DNA of 64,000 nucleotides from Jejubacter calystegiae (GCF_005671395.1 NZ_CP040428.1:1674001-1738000); one strand, 5' to 3'; counted from the first letter of the stretch, positions 29,406 through 39,252 are shown. Program-made: numbers and translations. The notes: generated from the sequence alone by a model not told the origin.

Positions 29406-30626
29406 TTAACGTTCGGTTTTATCGCTGGCGGAGGCGTTCGGCTGCTCATCTTGAGCGCTGGCCGGTGCCTGTGCCGGTGCCGAAGAGCGGCCCGCGGTGG
29501 GGTTGTTCTCTTCGGTGGCCTTTGCCTCAGCGGCAGCTTTGGCTTCTTCAGCGGCCTTAGCGTCGGCAGCGGCTTTAGCCTCTTCGGCGGCCTTAGCGTC
29601 GGCAGCGGCTTTGGCCTCTTCGGCAGCCTTAGCGTCGGCAGCGGCTTTGGCCTCTTCGGCAGCCTTAGCGTCGGCAGCGGCTTTGGCCTCTTCGGCAGCC
29701 TTAGCGTCAGCAGCGGCTTTGGCCTCTTCGGCGGCCTTCGCGTCGGCAGCGGCTTTAGCCGCTTCAGCCGACAGCGCCAGAGGCTGGCCGATACGCGTGG
29801 CGGACAGGCTGCGCAACGAGCCCAGTAGTTCGACCTTGCCCGGGGCAAACAGGTTAATGACCGTTGAGCCCAGCTTAAAGCGGCCCATTTCCTGACCCTT
29901 CAGCAACGCCACGCTGCCTTCGCTTTCGCCTTCCGGCCAGCTCCAGCGCTTAATAATCCCCTCGCGCGGCGGCGTGATGGTGCCAGCCCAGACGGTTTCA
30001 ATACTGCCGACGATGGTTGCACCCACCAGAATCTGAGCCATCGGACCGAATTCGGTATCGAACAGGCAGATTACGCGTTCGTTACGGGCGAACAGATTAG
30101 GGACGTTTTGCGCGGTCAGATGGTTTACCGAGAACAGATCGCCCGGTACGTAGATCATCTCCCGCAGAATGCCGTTACAGGGCATATGCACGCGATGGTA
30201 GTCACGCGGTGACAGGTAGGTTGTTACAAAGCTGCCGTCGCGGAACAGGTCCGCCATCTGGGTGTTACCTGCCAGCAGGGCATCCAGCGTGTAGTGGTGG
30301 CCTTTAGCCTGTAGCAGCTTGTTCTGTTCAATGGCGCCCAACTGGCTGATAGCGCCATCGGCGGGCATCACCAGCACGCCCGGGTCGGTATCGAGCGGAC
30401 GTACCTCTTCCCGAAGCGGGCGGACGAAGAAGTCATTAAAGGTGCGGTAGCTGGCGGTATCCGGCTTCAGCGCCTCTTTCATATCCACTTTGTAATATTT
30501 AACGAACAGATCGATGACCAGTTTGGTTAGCCAGCCAGCGCGTTTACTTGCGCCCCAGCCAGCCAGACGCGTAAGCCACTGTTTGGGCAGAATATATTGA
30601 AGCGAAAGCTTGATGTCGTTCAGCAA
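29406..30626 (-). CDS. psd: phosphatidylserine decarboxylase proenzyme with long Ala/Lys repeat tail
   Basis: Makes phosphatidylethanolamine from phosphatidylserine at the inner membrane. The first 286 residues track E. coli Psd. D90 (MPADG), H147 (RVHMPC) and the self-cleavage site LGS-T are at E. coli numbering; cleavage between G253 and S254 gives the pyruvoyl group. The enzyme is 406 residues against 322 in E. coli. The excess is seven 12-residue repeats ([12 protein letters not shown]) at residues 290-373, then an Ala/Pro/Ser-rich end. The repeat falls in the small alpha chain and should be a charged helix like TolA domain II. Catalysis should be unaffected. Confidence 0.95.
   Translation of the reverse strand: MLNDIKLSLQYILPKQWLTRLAGWGASKRAGWLTKLVIDLFVKYYKVDMKEALKPDTASYRTFNDFFVRPLREEVRPLDTDPGVLVMPADGAISQLGAIEQNKLLQAKGHHYTLDALLAGNTQMADLFRDGSFVTTYLSPRDYHRVHMPCNGILREMIYVPGDLFSVNHLTAQNVPNLFARNERVICLFDTEFGPMAQILVGATIVGSIETVWAGTITPPREGIIKRWSWPEGESEGSVALLKGQEMGRFKLGSTVINLFAPGKVELLGSLRSLSATRIGQPLALSAEAAKAAADAKAAEEAKAAADAKAAEEAKAAADAKAAEEAKAAADAKAAEEAKAAADAKAAEEAKAAADAKAAEEAKAAAEAKATEENNPTAGRSSAPAQAPASAQDEQPNASASDKTER
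29508..29759 (-). repeat. seven 36-bp tandem repeats within psd
   Basis: Seven direct copies of a 36-bp unit encode [12 protein letters not shown]. Six give identical protein units; the last has two substitutions ([12 protein letters not shown]). The DNA copies differ at a few third positions, so the array is not brand new. Every unit is a multiple of three, so copy-number change would keep the frame. Confidence 0.95.
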
Positions 30627-30730
30627 AGTAGCCTCCAGGCCTCTGATTTGTCAGTCCTTCCCCGCCCTCCTGGACGAAGGACGGGCAGTGCAGAAAAGGG
30701 GGCGAATTGTAGCGGCGCCCGGTTTAAAAG

Positions 30731-31780
30731 TCAGTCACCGGTTGAGGAAAAGCTTTTGCGGGTTTTGACTTGCGCCATGCTTTCCAGGATTCGGTGGTAA
30801 TTCTCGAAGCGGGTTTCCGCAATCTCTCCCCGCTCCACGGCGGCACGAATCGCACAGCCAGGGTCGGTATCGTGTTTACAGTCGCGATATTTGCAACTGC
30901 CTAAATATGCATGAAATTCGACAAAACCGTGGGTAATTTGTTCCGACTCCAGATGCCAGAGGCCAAATTCACGTACCCCCGGGGAGTCGATCACATCGCC
31001 GCCATGGGGGAAATGATACAACCGGGCGGCGGTCGTCGTATGCTGTCCTAGCCCTGATACGTCGGAAACGTCATTGGTCAGGATCTGCTCTTTCAGGCCC
31101 AACAGTGCATTAAGCAGGCTGGATTTCCCCACGCCGGACTGCCCGGCGAAAATGCTGACGCGCCCGGTCAGCGCGGCTTCCAGTTCTTGCAGACCCTCTT
31201 CACGCAGGCCGGAGACCATCAGCACCTGATAGCCAATATCACGGTAAATCGTCATCTGCTCTTCAACGAAGGCCATTCCTTCATCGTCCAGCAGGTCGGT
31301 TTTGTTGAGCACGATCAGCGGTTCAACGTTCAGCGTTTCGCAGGCCACCAGATAGCGGTCGATAATATTCAGCGACAGCTCAGGAAGAATAGCCGAGACG
31401 ATGACAATCTGATCGATATTCGCTGCAATGGGCTTTACGCCGTCGTAAAAATCCGGGCGGGTCAGCACTGAAGTGCGATCGTGTACGGCCTCGACAATAC
31501 CATTAACGCTGGTGCCGAGCCCTTCTTCTTTGCCGGGACGCCAGACTACGCGATCTCCGGTAACCAGCGAGCGGATCGTTCGACGTATATTACAGCGGTG
31601 TACCGTACCGTCACTGGCTTCTACGTCGGCGTGCATACCAAAACGGCTAATGACCCGGCCTTCGCCCGATTCGCCAAACAGGCTGTCGTCATAATCGACG
31701 CTTTCCGTTTTTTTAAGGCGGCGCTGATGGTTTGCTTTTACGCGGCGCTGCTGGCCTTTGGAGAGCTTGTTTTTACTCAA
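30731..31780 (-). CDS. rsgA: small ribosomal subunit biogenesis GTPase RsgA
   Basis: A 349-residue circularly permuted GTPase that checks late 30S subunit assembly. An N-terminal basic tail ([20 protein letters not shown]) and an OB fold come first. The GTPase motifs then appear in permuted order: NKTD (G4), [10 protein letters not shown] (G1) and DSPG (G3). The C-terminal zinc knuckle is [14 protein letters not shown]. The frame continues upstream, but TTG at 31780 has AGGAG eight bases before it and gives the E. coli N-terminus, so it is chosen. It diverges from orn. Confidence 0.94.
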   Translation of the reverse strand: MSKNKLSKGQQRRVKANHQRRLKKTESVDYDDSLFGESGEGRVISRFGMHADVEASDGTVHRCNIRRTIRSLVTGDRVVWRPGKEEGLGTSVNGIVEAVHDRTSVLTRPDFYDGVKPIAANIDQIVIVSAILPELSLNIIDRYLVACETLNVEPLIVLNKTDLLDDEGMAFVEEQMTIYRDIGYQVLMVSGLREEGLQELEAALTGRVSIFAGQSGVGKSSLLNALLGLKEQILTNDVSDVSGLGQHTTTAARLYHFPHGGDVIDSPGVREFGLWHLESEQITHGFVEFHAYLGSCKYRDCKHDTDPGCAIRAAVERGEIAETRFENYHRILESMAQVKTRKSFSSTGD

Positions 31781-31892
31781 TCGTCGGGCTCCTGGTCGCT
31801 CCAGATGAACAAAACCTCTATGATACACGCTATTTTATACGAAATAACCCATCCCATGGGGTGGGGCTATCGTGAAACAGGTGGAAAAGAGC

Positions 31893-32438
31893 ATGAGTGG
31901 AAATGAAAACAATCTGATCTGGATTGACCTGGAGATGACGGGGCTTGATCCGGAGCAGGATCGCATCATTGAGATTGCCACGCTGGTGACCGATGCTAAT
32001 TTGAATATTCTTGCCGAAGGGCCGGTGATTGCGGTCCATCAGTCCGATGCGCAGCTGGCGCTGATGGACGAGTGGAACGTGCGTACCCATACCGGCAGTG
32101 GACTGGTGGAGCGGGTTAAGGCGAGCCGCTATGACGATCGTGCCGCCGAACAGGCCACTATTGAATTCCTGAAAGAGTGGGTGCCCCAGGGCACATCGCC
32201 GATTTGTGGCAATAGCGTGGGCCAGGACCGTCGCTTTCTGTTTAAGTACATGCCGGAACTGGAAGCGTACTTCCACTACCGCTATCTGGATGTCAGCACC
32301 CTGAAAGAGCTGGCGCGGCGCTGGAAGCCTGAGATTCTGGCAGGCTTTAAAAAGCAGAATACCCATCAGGCGCTGGATGATATCCGTGAATCCGTGGCTG
32401 AGCTGGCGTACTATCGTGAGCACTTTATTCAGCTATAA
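31893..32438 (+). CDS. orn: oligoribonuclease
   Basis: A 181-residue DEDDh exonuclease that degrades 2-5 nt RNAs and pGpG to mononucleotides. Exo I is [10 protein letters not shown] (D12, E14). Exo II includes [10 protein letters not shown]. Exo III is [10 protein letters not shown]. An in-frame GTG lies seven codons upstream, but ATG at 31893 matches the E. coli N-terminus ([15 protein letters not shown]). It is followed by the tRNA-Gly genes, as in E. coli, and diverges from rsgA with 112 bp between starts. Confidence 0.96.
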   Translation: MSGNENNLIWIDLEMTGLDPEQDRIIEIATLVTDANLNILAEGPVIAVHQSDAQLALMDEWNVRTHTGSGLVERVKASRYDDRAAEQATIEFLKEWVPQGTSPICGNSVGQDRRFLFKYMPELEAYFHYRYLDVSTLKELARRWKPEILAGFKKQNTHQALDDIRESVAELAYYREHFIQL

Positions 32439-32532
32439 ATCGCCAGAATCCTGGAAATGTGCCGCGAAAATCGCCAAATCGTCGAAGAAAGCGGCACTCA
32501 AACAAAAAACGAGAAATTTTTTGTTCCAGGGC

Positions 32533-32560
32533 TTGCGACGTTGCGGATTTCTCGTATAAT
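32533..32560 (+). promoter_or_regulatory. promoter of the tRNA-Gly genes
   Basis: -35 TTGCGA (32533-32538) and a perfect -10 TATAAT (32555-32560) with a 16-bp spacer are followed by GCGCCTCCC. The start lies about 35 bases before the first tRNA. The GC-rich discriminator suggests stringent control. Confidence 0.85.
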
Positions 32561-32600
32561 GCGCCTCCCGTAACGACGCAGAAATGCGTAGCTACGCAGA

Positions 32601-32676
<76 letters not shown>

Positions 32677-32709
32677 AATTTTAGCCCTTTGGGCAGCACA
32701 TCTCTAAAT

Positions 32710-32785
<76 letters not shown>

Positions 32786-32833
32786 GATTTTCTTATCGTC
32801 CCTCGTTCTTCCAAACTCATCTCGTACCAGACT

Positions 32834-32859
32834 ATGCTGTTCCAGCATCCCGTTTTTTT
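32834..32859 (+). terminator. possible terminator after the second tRNA-Gly
   Basis: A 6-bp stem (ATGCTG/CAGCAT, loop TTC) is followed by CCCG and seven T. The gap between stem and T-run makes it weaker than a standard terminator. Confidence 0.45.
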
Positions 32860-32898
32860 ATCATCATGATTACCCCTGACAGGATCTGCAGACAGTCT

Positions 32899-32938
32899 GT
32901 CACCGCCATTTATTCTGTATGCGGTATCCGGCGGTGAC
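32899..32938. repeat. 9-bp inverted repeat GTCACCGCC/GGCGGTGAC
   Basis: Perfect 9-bp arms with a 22-nt spacer lie just past the stop of the lipoprotein gene. No T-run follows on either strand. It could stabilise the 3' end of that message or mark an insertion boundary. Confidence 0.5.
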
Positions 32939-32952
32939 TCTGTGCAAGAGGA

Positions 32953-33654
32953 TTAGCGACCGGTTATTAAGGTCTGTATCCGCGCATAAGCCTGCATCAT
33001 CGTTTTGCCATGGCTATTCAGATCCTGCAGATGTTCGTTTAGCTCTGCCTGTACTTTCGGATCCTGAACTCTCGCCATTGAGCCGCTGATTTCGATTTGG
33101 GCTTTGTGGGCGCTGATGTAATCAGCGACTTTCAGGCTGCTGTTCAGCGCGTTGGTGATTTGCGGCAGTATCTCAATCAGGGTGTTGGCGGGAATGCTGA
33201 CGGTCCTGTCATAGGCTTTGTCGTAGACCGCTTTTAAATCTTCCGGTTGTTTGAGCTGTTGATGGGCGCTATCGGCTTTAGCCTGTATTTGTTTAACCTG
33301 TTCGCTCATTTCACTGATGTTTTGTTGTGCAGCCTGGATGTCGTCGCGGCGTGATATCAGATCGTTCAGTGAGCGTATCGCTCCCTTCTGAAGCAGTGTA
33401 TCAATAGATTTCATGCTGGAATCTAACGCGCTGTTGAAGTCAGTGATGACCGCGTAATGGTCTGCATATTCACCAAATGATTTCGACTCTTCCGGGGTTA
33501 ATTTGGGGATGTGGAGACCTGGTTTGTCAATGATACGGGTTTGCAGGAACTGGGTGAACGCGGCGCGTTGTTCAGGTTCATCATTACCGCAGGCGATGAG
33601 AAGGAATGACAGCACGCACAGGAGCAGCCAGTGTGGGCGAAACGAAAATTTCAT
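32953..33654 (-). CDS. DUF3053 family lipoprotein (YiaF-like)
   Basis: A 233-residue lipoprotein. The signal peptide MKFSFRPHWLLLCVLSFLLI ends in AC-GNDEPEQ, so the cysteine at residue 22 is the likely lipid site. The body is helical (EQRAAFTQFLQTRII, LLQKGAIRSLNDLIS) and resembles E. coli YiaF: QRKAFIDFLQ at the start, AHxxLKQxxDLKxVxDxA in the middle. The ATG at 33654 is preferred over an upstream TTG because the signal peptide begins there; the ribosome site is weak. It lies between tRNA-Gly copies 2 and 3, where E. coli has no gene. The message leans AT-rich, consistent with transfer. Function unknown. Confidence 0.75.
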   Translation of the reverse strand: MKFSFRPHWLLLCVLSFLLIACGNDEPEQRAAFTQFLQTRIIDKPGLHIPKLTPEESKSFGEYADHYAVITDFNSALDSSMKSIDTLLQKGAIRSLNDLISRRDDIQAAQQNISEMSEQVKQIQAKADSAHQQLKQPEDLKAVYDKAYDRTVSIPANTLIEILPQITNALNSSLKVADYISAHKAQIEISGSMARVQDPKVQAELNEHLQDLNSHGKTMMQAYARIQTLITGR

Positions 33655-34415
33655 ATTTTGTCGGTCTCCAGAAATAGACGAGTAAGTCCGTAGCAAACTT
33701 AGCGTTTACGGTAGAACAAACCTCTTTTTTGTTACATGTTAACAGCTTGATATTAAATTATAATTAACAGTGTAGTGGCGTTATCCCGTTTCATTCAGAA
33801 ATTTGTATAAGGAAAGGGAAAACGGTCCGTATCAGTTGGCAATATGAACGTTTTACTTGTATGCATCCTGATAACTTCGTTTTAAATTCTGCCTGCTTAC
33901 TTTTCCTTCACCGGACTTGTGTCATATTAAGGCGTTTTTTAAGGTGAGCTCTATGGCTTTGGACTGTTAGTGGTCGTTATCCACTTACGGGTAGTGCTCG
34001 TCACGGGGGATATAACCTGTATGCTATCTTTCTGAATGCGTTTTCGGTTTTCATCATTCTTTTTATTCAGCAATTTTCAGATTTTCGTCTACGCTTTTTT
34101 CTGCGCGACTGGCGGGTTCTGTTTCTGCGTTTTGTGGGCGCGGGCCAGCGTGACTATCAGGCTGCGGACCCCGTCATTCGGGGAGAATCGCGCTTTCAGG
34201 CCTTATCGGAAAGCGGTGATGATTTTTTTAAACACAAGGCTTGACTCTGAACCCAAACGGCGCCAAAATTGCGTCCACGCCTTGAGGGTAAGGCCAGGAA
34301 AGATGTTAATAATCAGTAAGTTAGATTTTTAGAATCTTCCGCCATCGCAAATCGCAGTCATGAGACTGCAGCCAGTTCAGATTCAATGTGTTTTGAGTTG
34401 TACTCAAAAGCATAT
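33655..34415. other. 761-bp AT-rich stretch between lipoprotein gene and third tRNA-Gly
   Basis: No well-supported gene. One 98-codon plus-strand frame (34036-34332) lacks a ribosome site. It contains FGENRAFRPYRKAVMIF, a phrase I loosely associate with small prophage-linked proteins (Icd/Ash-like), but I cannot verify this, so it is not called. An 8-bp inverted repeat ends six bases before the third tRNA. The left part must hold the promoter of the lipoprotein gene. Confidence 0.35.
34391..34409. repeat. inverted repeat abutting tRNA-Gly copy 3
   Basis: TTTTGAGT-TGT-ACTCAAAA has perfect 8-bp arms and ends 6 bp before the tRNA 5' end. It may be a transcription signal for this copy or the end of the inserted segment. 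Confidence 0.6.
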
Positions 34416-34491
<76 letters not shown>

Positions 34492-34756
34492 GACTTTACA
34501 GCACTTTTGTTTGTTCAGGCGCTCCTGAAAAGAGCTCCTGTTTTCCGTGTTTCACACTTTTGTGAACAGAGTTATCCACAACCCCTCTTATCCGGCTTGT
34601 TTTCAGCGCTGGAGAATTTCTTTTACATAATTTCTGTAATCACTTCTTTTTTAACGCATTTTTTTCATTTCGAACTGTTAACCAGATCACTTGACCATTT
34701 TTTCTTCATTGAATGGCAACGGGTTTTATTTTTTATGCACAGTTCAGGGAAGGGGA
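34492..34756. other. gap between tRNA-Gly copy 3 and queG
   Basis: 265 bp, AT-rich, with several runs of T on the plus strand that could end the tRNA transcript (for example around 34650-34670). No hairpin strong enough to call and no gene seen. Confidence 0.3.
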
Positions 34757-35899
34757 TCAGGCGTCGCGCGGCAGCCCTTTTTCAATGGCTCTGACCAGGC
34801 GCTGCTGCTGTTTGGCGGACCGTACTTCTACCGCATCGGCGCTGCGTTTCTCAAGCTGGCGGGCAATGGCCCAGTCGATATGCTCATCCAGTAGCGGATG
34901 TTCCCCCTGGCGTTGCTGCAACGCCGCCAGACAGTCCGGATCCCAGGGCGCATTTCCTAACGCCACGGCGATATTGCGCAGCCAGCGCAGATGACCAATG
35001 CGTCGAATAGCGGAACCTTCGGTTACCTTCAGGAACTTCTCTTCGCTCCAGGCGAAGAGTTCAACGAGCTGTGGGGCGTGCAGCGCCTGGCGGGGGCTAA
35101 AGTCCGCTTCGTCAGTCAGGTGCGAAAAACGGTTCCAGGGGCAGATTAACTGGCAGTCATCGCAGCCATAAATGCGGTTGCCCATGAGCGGACGAAACTC
35201 TTCAGGGATAGCGCCTTCCAGTTCGATGGTCAGGTAAGAGATACAGCGACGGGCATCCACCACGTATGGCTCCACGATGGCGCCGGTGGGGCAGGTAGTG
35301 ATACAGGCCACGCAGCGCCCGCACTCTTCCTTTACCGGCCGATCGATGGGCAAGGGAAGATCGATCAGTAGTTCACCCAGAAAGAAGAAGGAGCCGGCAT
35401 CGCGGCTGAGGATAAGTGAGTGCTTACCTGTCCAGCCAAGCCCGGCTTTTTCGGCCAGCGGTCGCTCCAGCAGCGGCGCTGAGTCAACAAAGGGTCTAAA
35501 ATTCAGGGAGGTGCAGTGGCCGCGAATTGTCTCGCCCAGCTTTTTAAGTCGGTTGCGCAATAATTTATGATAATCGCGTCCCAGCGCGTAACGGCTGACG
35601 TAGCCCAGGCTGGGATTCTTCAGCGTGCTGGCGAAACCTGCTTTGGCAGGCAGATAGTTCATACGGACGCTGATAACCCGCAGGGTGCCGGGCAGCAGTT
35701 CGTGGGGGCGTGCGCGCATCATGCCATGGCGGGCCATCCATTCCATCTCGCCGTGGTACTGCTTATCCAGCCACGCCTGGAGCGCCGGTTCACTGGCGGA
35801 AAGATCGGTGTCGGTAATACCGACATGCTGGAAGCCGAGCGCTTTGCCCCACTGTTTGATATCTTGCGCTAACTGATTGAGATCGAGGGGCTGTGACAT
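34757..35899 (-). CDS. queG: epoxyqueuosine reductase QueG
   Basis: A 380-residue cobalamin-dependent enzyme for the last step of queuosine synthesis in tRNA wobble position 34. The N-terminal domain carries the B12 and substrate site (RPFVDSAPLLERPLAEKAGLG). It is followed by two [4Fe-4S] motifs, CGRCVACITTCP and CDDCQLICPWN. The HEAT-like C-terminal tail (AIRRIGHLRWLRNIAVALGN) is conserved. The frame extends 13 codons further, but ATG at 35899 matches the E. coli start (MSxPLDLNQLA). Its start codon overlaps the start codon of divergent nnr. Confidence 0.95.
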   Translation of the reverse strand: MSQPLDLNQLAQDIKQWGKALGFQHVGITDTDLSASEPALQAWLDKQYHGEMEWMARHGMMRARPHELLPGTLRVISVRMNYLPAKAGFASTLKNPSLGYVSRYALGRDYHKLLRNRLKKLGETIRGHCTSLNFRPFVDSAPLLERPLAEKAGLGWTGKHSLILSRDAGSFFFLGELLIDLPLPIDRPVKEECGRCVACITTCPTGAIVEPYVVDARRCISYLTIELEGAIPEEFRPLMGNRIYGCDDCQLICPWNRFSHLTDEADFSPRQALHAPQLVELFAWSEEKFLKVTEGSAIRRIGHLRWLRNIAVALGNAPWDPDCLAALQQRQGEHPLLDEHIDWAIARQLEKRSADAVEVRSAKQQQRLVRAIEKGLPRDA

Positions 35900-37412
35900 G
35901 ATGGACCATAACCTGAAGAACAACGACGTCAGTATCATACCACATGAGGTCTGGCCTGCAGACTGGCTGCGCGGAGCGGAAAAAGAGGCGGCAGATGCGC
36001 TGGGGCTGACGCTGTACGAATTAATGCAGCGCGCCGGCGAGGCCGCATTTCGTATTGCGAGTACTCACTATTCTGACAGCAGCCACTGGCTGGTGCTTTG
36101 CGGTCATGGCAATAATGGCGGCGATGGCTATGTGGTGGCGCGTCTGGCTCAGGGCGCGGGTATTAGCGTAACGTTGCTGGCCCTGGAGAGCGACAAGCCG
36201 CTGCCGGAAGAGGCAGAGAGTGCCCGGGCCGCCTGGCTCGATGCCGGTGGAACCATTCATAGCGCCGGAGCGCCCTGGCCGCAGGGCGTCGATCTGATTA
36301 TTGATGGTCTGCTGGGAACCGGGCTGAATGCCGCGCCCCGGGCACCGGTGGCCCGGCTGATTGACCATATCAACCAGCATCCGGCACCGGTGGTGGCGCT
36401 GGATGTGCCTTCGGGCCTGAGTGCGCAAACCGGCGCGGCCCCAGGGGCTGTCGTTTCTGCCGACCATACCGTCACCTTTATTGCCCTGAAGCCCGGCCTG
36501 CTTACCGGTCGCGGCCGCGATTTCACCGGCCAGATTCACCACCATGCGCTGGGACTGGAACCCTGGCTTAACGCCCGGCGCGCGCCCATCATGCGCTACG
36601 ATGCCTCCCAACTGGCCCAGTGGCTGAAGCCGCGCCGCGCAACCGCCCATAAGGGGGATAACGGGCGCCTGGTGGTGATTGGCGGCGATCGGGGGACTGC
36701 CGGTGCCATTCGTATGACCGGCGAGGCCGCGCTGCGGGCTGGCGCGGGCCTTGTGCGAGTGCTTACTCACAAAGAGAATATCGCGCCGCTGCTTAGCGCC
36801 CGTCCGGAGCTCATGGTGCATGAACTGACACAGGAAAGCCTGAGTCAGAGCCTGGAGTGGGCCGATGTGGTGGCGATAGGCCCGGGGCTGGGGCAGGGTA
36901 ACTGGGGGAAACAGGCGCTGCAAAAGGTGGAAAACTTCCGGGGACCGATGGTCTGGGACGCGGATGCGCTTAACCTGCTGGCAATCAATCCCGATAAACG
37001 TCAGAATCGCATTATAACACCGCACCCCGGCGAAGCCGCGCGCCTGCTCAACAGTAGCGTGACACAAGTTGAAAGCGATCGCTTACTTGCCGCGCAAGCT
37101 CTGGTAAAAAGGTATGGCGGCGGCGTAGTGCTGAAGGGGGCCGGTAGTGTGGTGGCGGATGAACAGGGGCTGGCTGGCATTATCGATGCCGGGAATCCCG
37201 GCATGGCAAGCGGCGGTATGGGAGATGTCCTGACCGGCATTATCGCCGCCCTGCTGGCTCAAAAGCTCCCGTTCTGGCAGGCGCTGTGTGCCGGTTGCGT
37301 CGCGCACGGTGCGGCGGCCGATGAACTGGCCCTCCGCTATGGCCAGCGCGGTATGCTGGCCAGCGATCTGTTTACTGTGCTTTATCGTTTTGTTAACCCG
37401 GATGTGAAGTAA
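35898..37412 (+). CDS. nnr: bifunctional NAD(P)H-hydrate repair enzyme Nnr
   Basis: A 504-residue fusion. The N-terminal epimerase half (YjeF_N) has CGHGNNGGDGYVVARL. The C-terminal ADP-dependent dehydratase half, of ribokinase fold, has the catalytic block NPGMASGGMGDVLTGI. It repairs hydrated NADH and NADPH. The start is ATG at 35898 with AGGGG seven bases upstream, or the next codon, also ATG. The codon overlaps the queG start on the other strand through the shared CATG. tsaE follows after 7 bp, opening the nnr-tsaE-amiB-mutL-miaA-hfq-hflX superoperon. Confidence 0.95.
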   Translation: MMDHNLKNNDVSIIPHEVWPADWLRGAEKEAADALGLTLYELMQRAGEAAFRIASTHYSDSSHWLVLCGHGNNGGDGYVVARLAQGAGISVTLLALESDKPLPEEAESARAAWLDAGGTIHSAGAPWPQGVDLIIDGLLGTGLNAAPRAPVARLIDHINQHPAPVVALDVPSGLSAQTGAAPGAVVSADHTVTFIALKPGLLTGRGRDFTGQIHHHALGLEPWLNARRAPIMRYDASQLAQWLKPRRATAHKGDNGRLVVIGGDRGTAGAIRMTGEAALRAGAGLVRVLTHKENIAPLLSARPELMVHELTQESLSQSLEWADVVAIGPGLGQGNWGKQALQKVENFRGPMVWDADALNLLAINPDKRQNRIITPHPGEAARLLNSSVTQVESDRLLAAQALVKRYGGGVVLKGAGSVVADEQGLAGIIDAGNPGMASGGMGDVLTGIIAALLAQKLPFWQALCAGCVAHGAAADELALRYGQRGMLASDLFTVLYRFVNPDVK

Positions 37413-37419
37413 CTGAATC

Positions 37420-37878
37420 ATGACGAACCTTGTAACGCCTTTACCCGACGAACCCGCCACGCTGGCGCTGGGGCAACGTATTGCCCTGGCCACTCAGGGA
37501 ATGACCACCCTCTGGCTGTATGGCGATTTGGGCGCCGGGAAAACGACTTTCAGCCGTGGTTTCCTTCAGGGGCTGGGCCATCAGGGCAACGTGAAAAGCC
37601 CGACCTATACCCTGGTTGAACCTTATGAGCTGGGGGATAAGCGAATTTATCACTTTGATTTGTATCGTCTTGCGGATCCTGAAGAGCTGGAGTTCATGGG
37701 GATTCGCGACTATTTCACCCGGGACGCTATCTGCCTGGTGGAGTGGCCGCAGCAGGGAGCAGGCGTGCTGCCTGAACCGGATTTAGAAATTTATCTGAGC
37801 TACCAGGCGCAGGGGCGGGAAGCGGAAATCCGTGCCGTATCACCCGCGGGAGAGGCGCTGTTGGCTCGTCTGGCTTAA
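37420..37878 (+). CDS. tsaE: tRNA threonylcarbamoyladenosine synthesis ATPase TsaE
   Basis: A 152-residue ATPase that works with TsaB and TsaD to form t6A at position 37 of ANN-decoding tRNAs. The P-loop is [13 protein letters not shown]; the conserved [13 protein letters not shown] and [17 protein letters not shown] blocks follow. Length matches E. coli (153). It lies 7 bp after nnr and 12 bp before amiB, so it is embedded in the same operon. Confidence 0.96.
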   Translation: MTNLVTPLPDEPATLALGQRIALATQGMTTLWLYGDLGAGKTTFSRGFLQGLGHQGNVKSPTYTLVEPYELGDKRIYHFDLYRLADPEELEFMGIRDYFTRDAICLVEWPQQGAGVLPEPDLEIYLSYQAQGREAEIRAVSPAGEALLARLA

Positions 37879-37890
37879 CAGGGATTAACT

Positions 37891-39243
37891 ATGTGGCGCG
37901 TTAAAGGTTGGCTGTTAGCTGCACTGGTGGTGCTGTGCGCACCGCTTCAGGCGGCGAGTCTGTCTGATATTCAGGTCTCCAACAAGGATGACCAGGCTCG
38001 TATTACCTTTAGCTTCATGGGGGACCCCGAGTATACCTGGTCCCGCCAGGGGAGCCGCACGCTGGTGCTGGATATCCGCCAGACCGGCATTATTCAGGGG
38101 TTACCGCTCAATTTTAGCGGGCAGAACCTGGTGCAGCGTATTCGATCCGGTACACCGGAAAACAGCCAGATGCTGCGTCTGCTGGTGGATCTCACCCGCG
38201 ATGGCAAGCCGCGGGTTGAAAAGCATAACAGCGGTGCCAGCTATACCCTGGTCTTTACCATTGACGCGGATAAGCCGAAGCCTGCTCCGGCCCCGGTTGT
38301 GGCCCAGCGCCAGCCTGCCCCGGCACCAGCGCCCACGCCGGTAGCGCCGCAGGCACCTACTCAGCCTGCGAAAAATCCCTTCCGGGCAGATAGCAACAGC
38401 GCTACGGCCGTCGTGAGTGATAACCGACCGCTCCGCCCGGCGAAGGCGCGCAACACCGGTGCGACCAGCGGGCCGATTATTATCGCCATCGATGCCGGTC
38501 ACGGCGGTCAGGATCCGGGAGCCATCGGTCAGAGCGGCACCCGGGAGAAAAACGTCACTATTGCTATCGCCCGTAAGCTGAAAAGCCTGCTGAACAGCGA
38601 TCCGCAGTTTAAAGGGGTTCTGACCCGCGACGGTGACTACTTTATTTCGGTGATGGGGCGTTCCGATGTGGCGCGTCGCCATAACGCTAATCTGCTGGTT
38701 TCCATTCACGCCGATGCCGCGCCAAATCGCCAGGCCAGGGGCGCTTCGATATGGGTGCTCTCTAACCGCCGCGCTAACAGCGAAATGGCTAGCTGGCTGG
38801 AGCAGCACGAGAAACAGTCCGAGCTGCTGGGCGGTGCGGGCGATGTACTGGCAAACAGCCAGGCGGATCCTTATCTCAGCCAGGCGGTGCTCGACTTGCA
38901 GTTCGGCCATTCGCAGCGCGTTGGCTATGATGTGGCGCGCAGCGTTCTGTCACGACTGGATGGCGTGGGGCAGATCCATAAGCTTCGCCCCCAGCATGCC
39001 AGTCTGGGCGTGCTAAGGGCGCCGGATATCCCTTCGTTGCTGGTTGAAACCGGTTTTATCAGCAACAGCAGCGAAGAGCGTTTGTTAGGAAGCCACAGCT
39101 ACCAGCAGCAGATCGCTAACGCCATCTATCAGGGGCTGCGCGATTACTTCCAGGCGCATCCGTTGCAAAACGCACCGGACCCGGCCCAGCCGCAGCTGGC
39201 CAATGCGGAAGGGGCGGGAGAACGTACCACCGCGACTAACTAA
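37891..39243 (+). CDS. amiB: N-acetylmuramoyl-L-alanine amidase AmiB
   Basis: A 450-residue periplasmic zinc amidase that splits septal peptidoglycan at cell separation, activated by EnvC. A signal peptide (ending LQAAS) leads to an AMIN domain (residues about 25-125) for septal targeting. A Pro/Ala-rich linker follows ([18 protein letters not shown]). The Amidase_3 domain has zinc ligands in [16 protein letters not shown], the SIHADAA block and [10 protein letters not shown]. The C-terminal tail is slightly longer than in E. coli (445). It is followed after 9 bp by mutL. Confidence 0.96.
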   Translation: MWRVKGWLLAALVVLCAPLQAASLSDIQVSNKDDQARITFSFMGDPEYTWSRQGSRTLVLDIRQTGIIQGLPLNFSGQNLVQRIRSGTPENSQMLRLLVDLTRDGKPRVEKHNSGASYTLVFTIDADKPKPAPAPVVAQRQPAPAPAPTPVAPQAPTQPAKNPFRADSNSATAVVSDNRPLRPAKARNTGATSGPIIIAIDAGHGGQDPGAIGQSGTREKNVTIAIARKLKSLLNSDPQFKGVLTRDGDYFISVMGRSDVARRHNANLLVSIHADAAPNRQARGASIWVLSNRRANSEMASWLEQHEKQSELLGGAGDVLANSQADPYLSQAVLDLQFGHSQRVGYDVARSVLSRLDGVGQIHKLRPQHASLGVLRAPDIPSLLVETGFISNSSEERLLGSHSYQQQIANAIYQGLRDYFQAHPLQNAPDPAQPQLANAEGAGERTTATN

Positions 39244-39252
39244 GGAGAGAGT

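Noticed and set aside
29508..29759. Short regular repeats resembling a CRISPR array
   Set aside because: The 36-bp units are directly abutting with no spacers and are translated in frame as part of Psd.
30654..30682. GTCCTTC/GAAGGAC inverted repeat between rsgA and psd as a terminator
   Set aside because: The stem is short with a long loop and no T-run follows on the minus strand, so it is not supported as a terminator.
34036..34332. 98-codon frame as a real small gene
   Set aside because: No ribosome-binding site, low-complexity Phe-rich start, and homology remembered only vaguely; reported as part of the gap.
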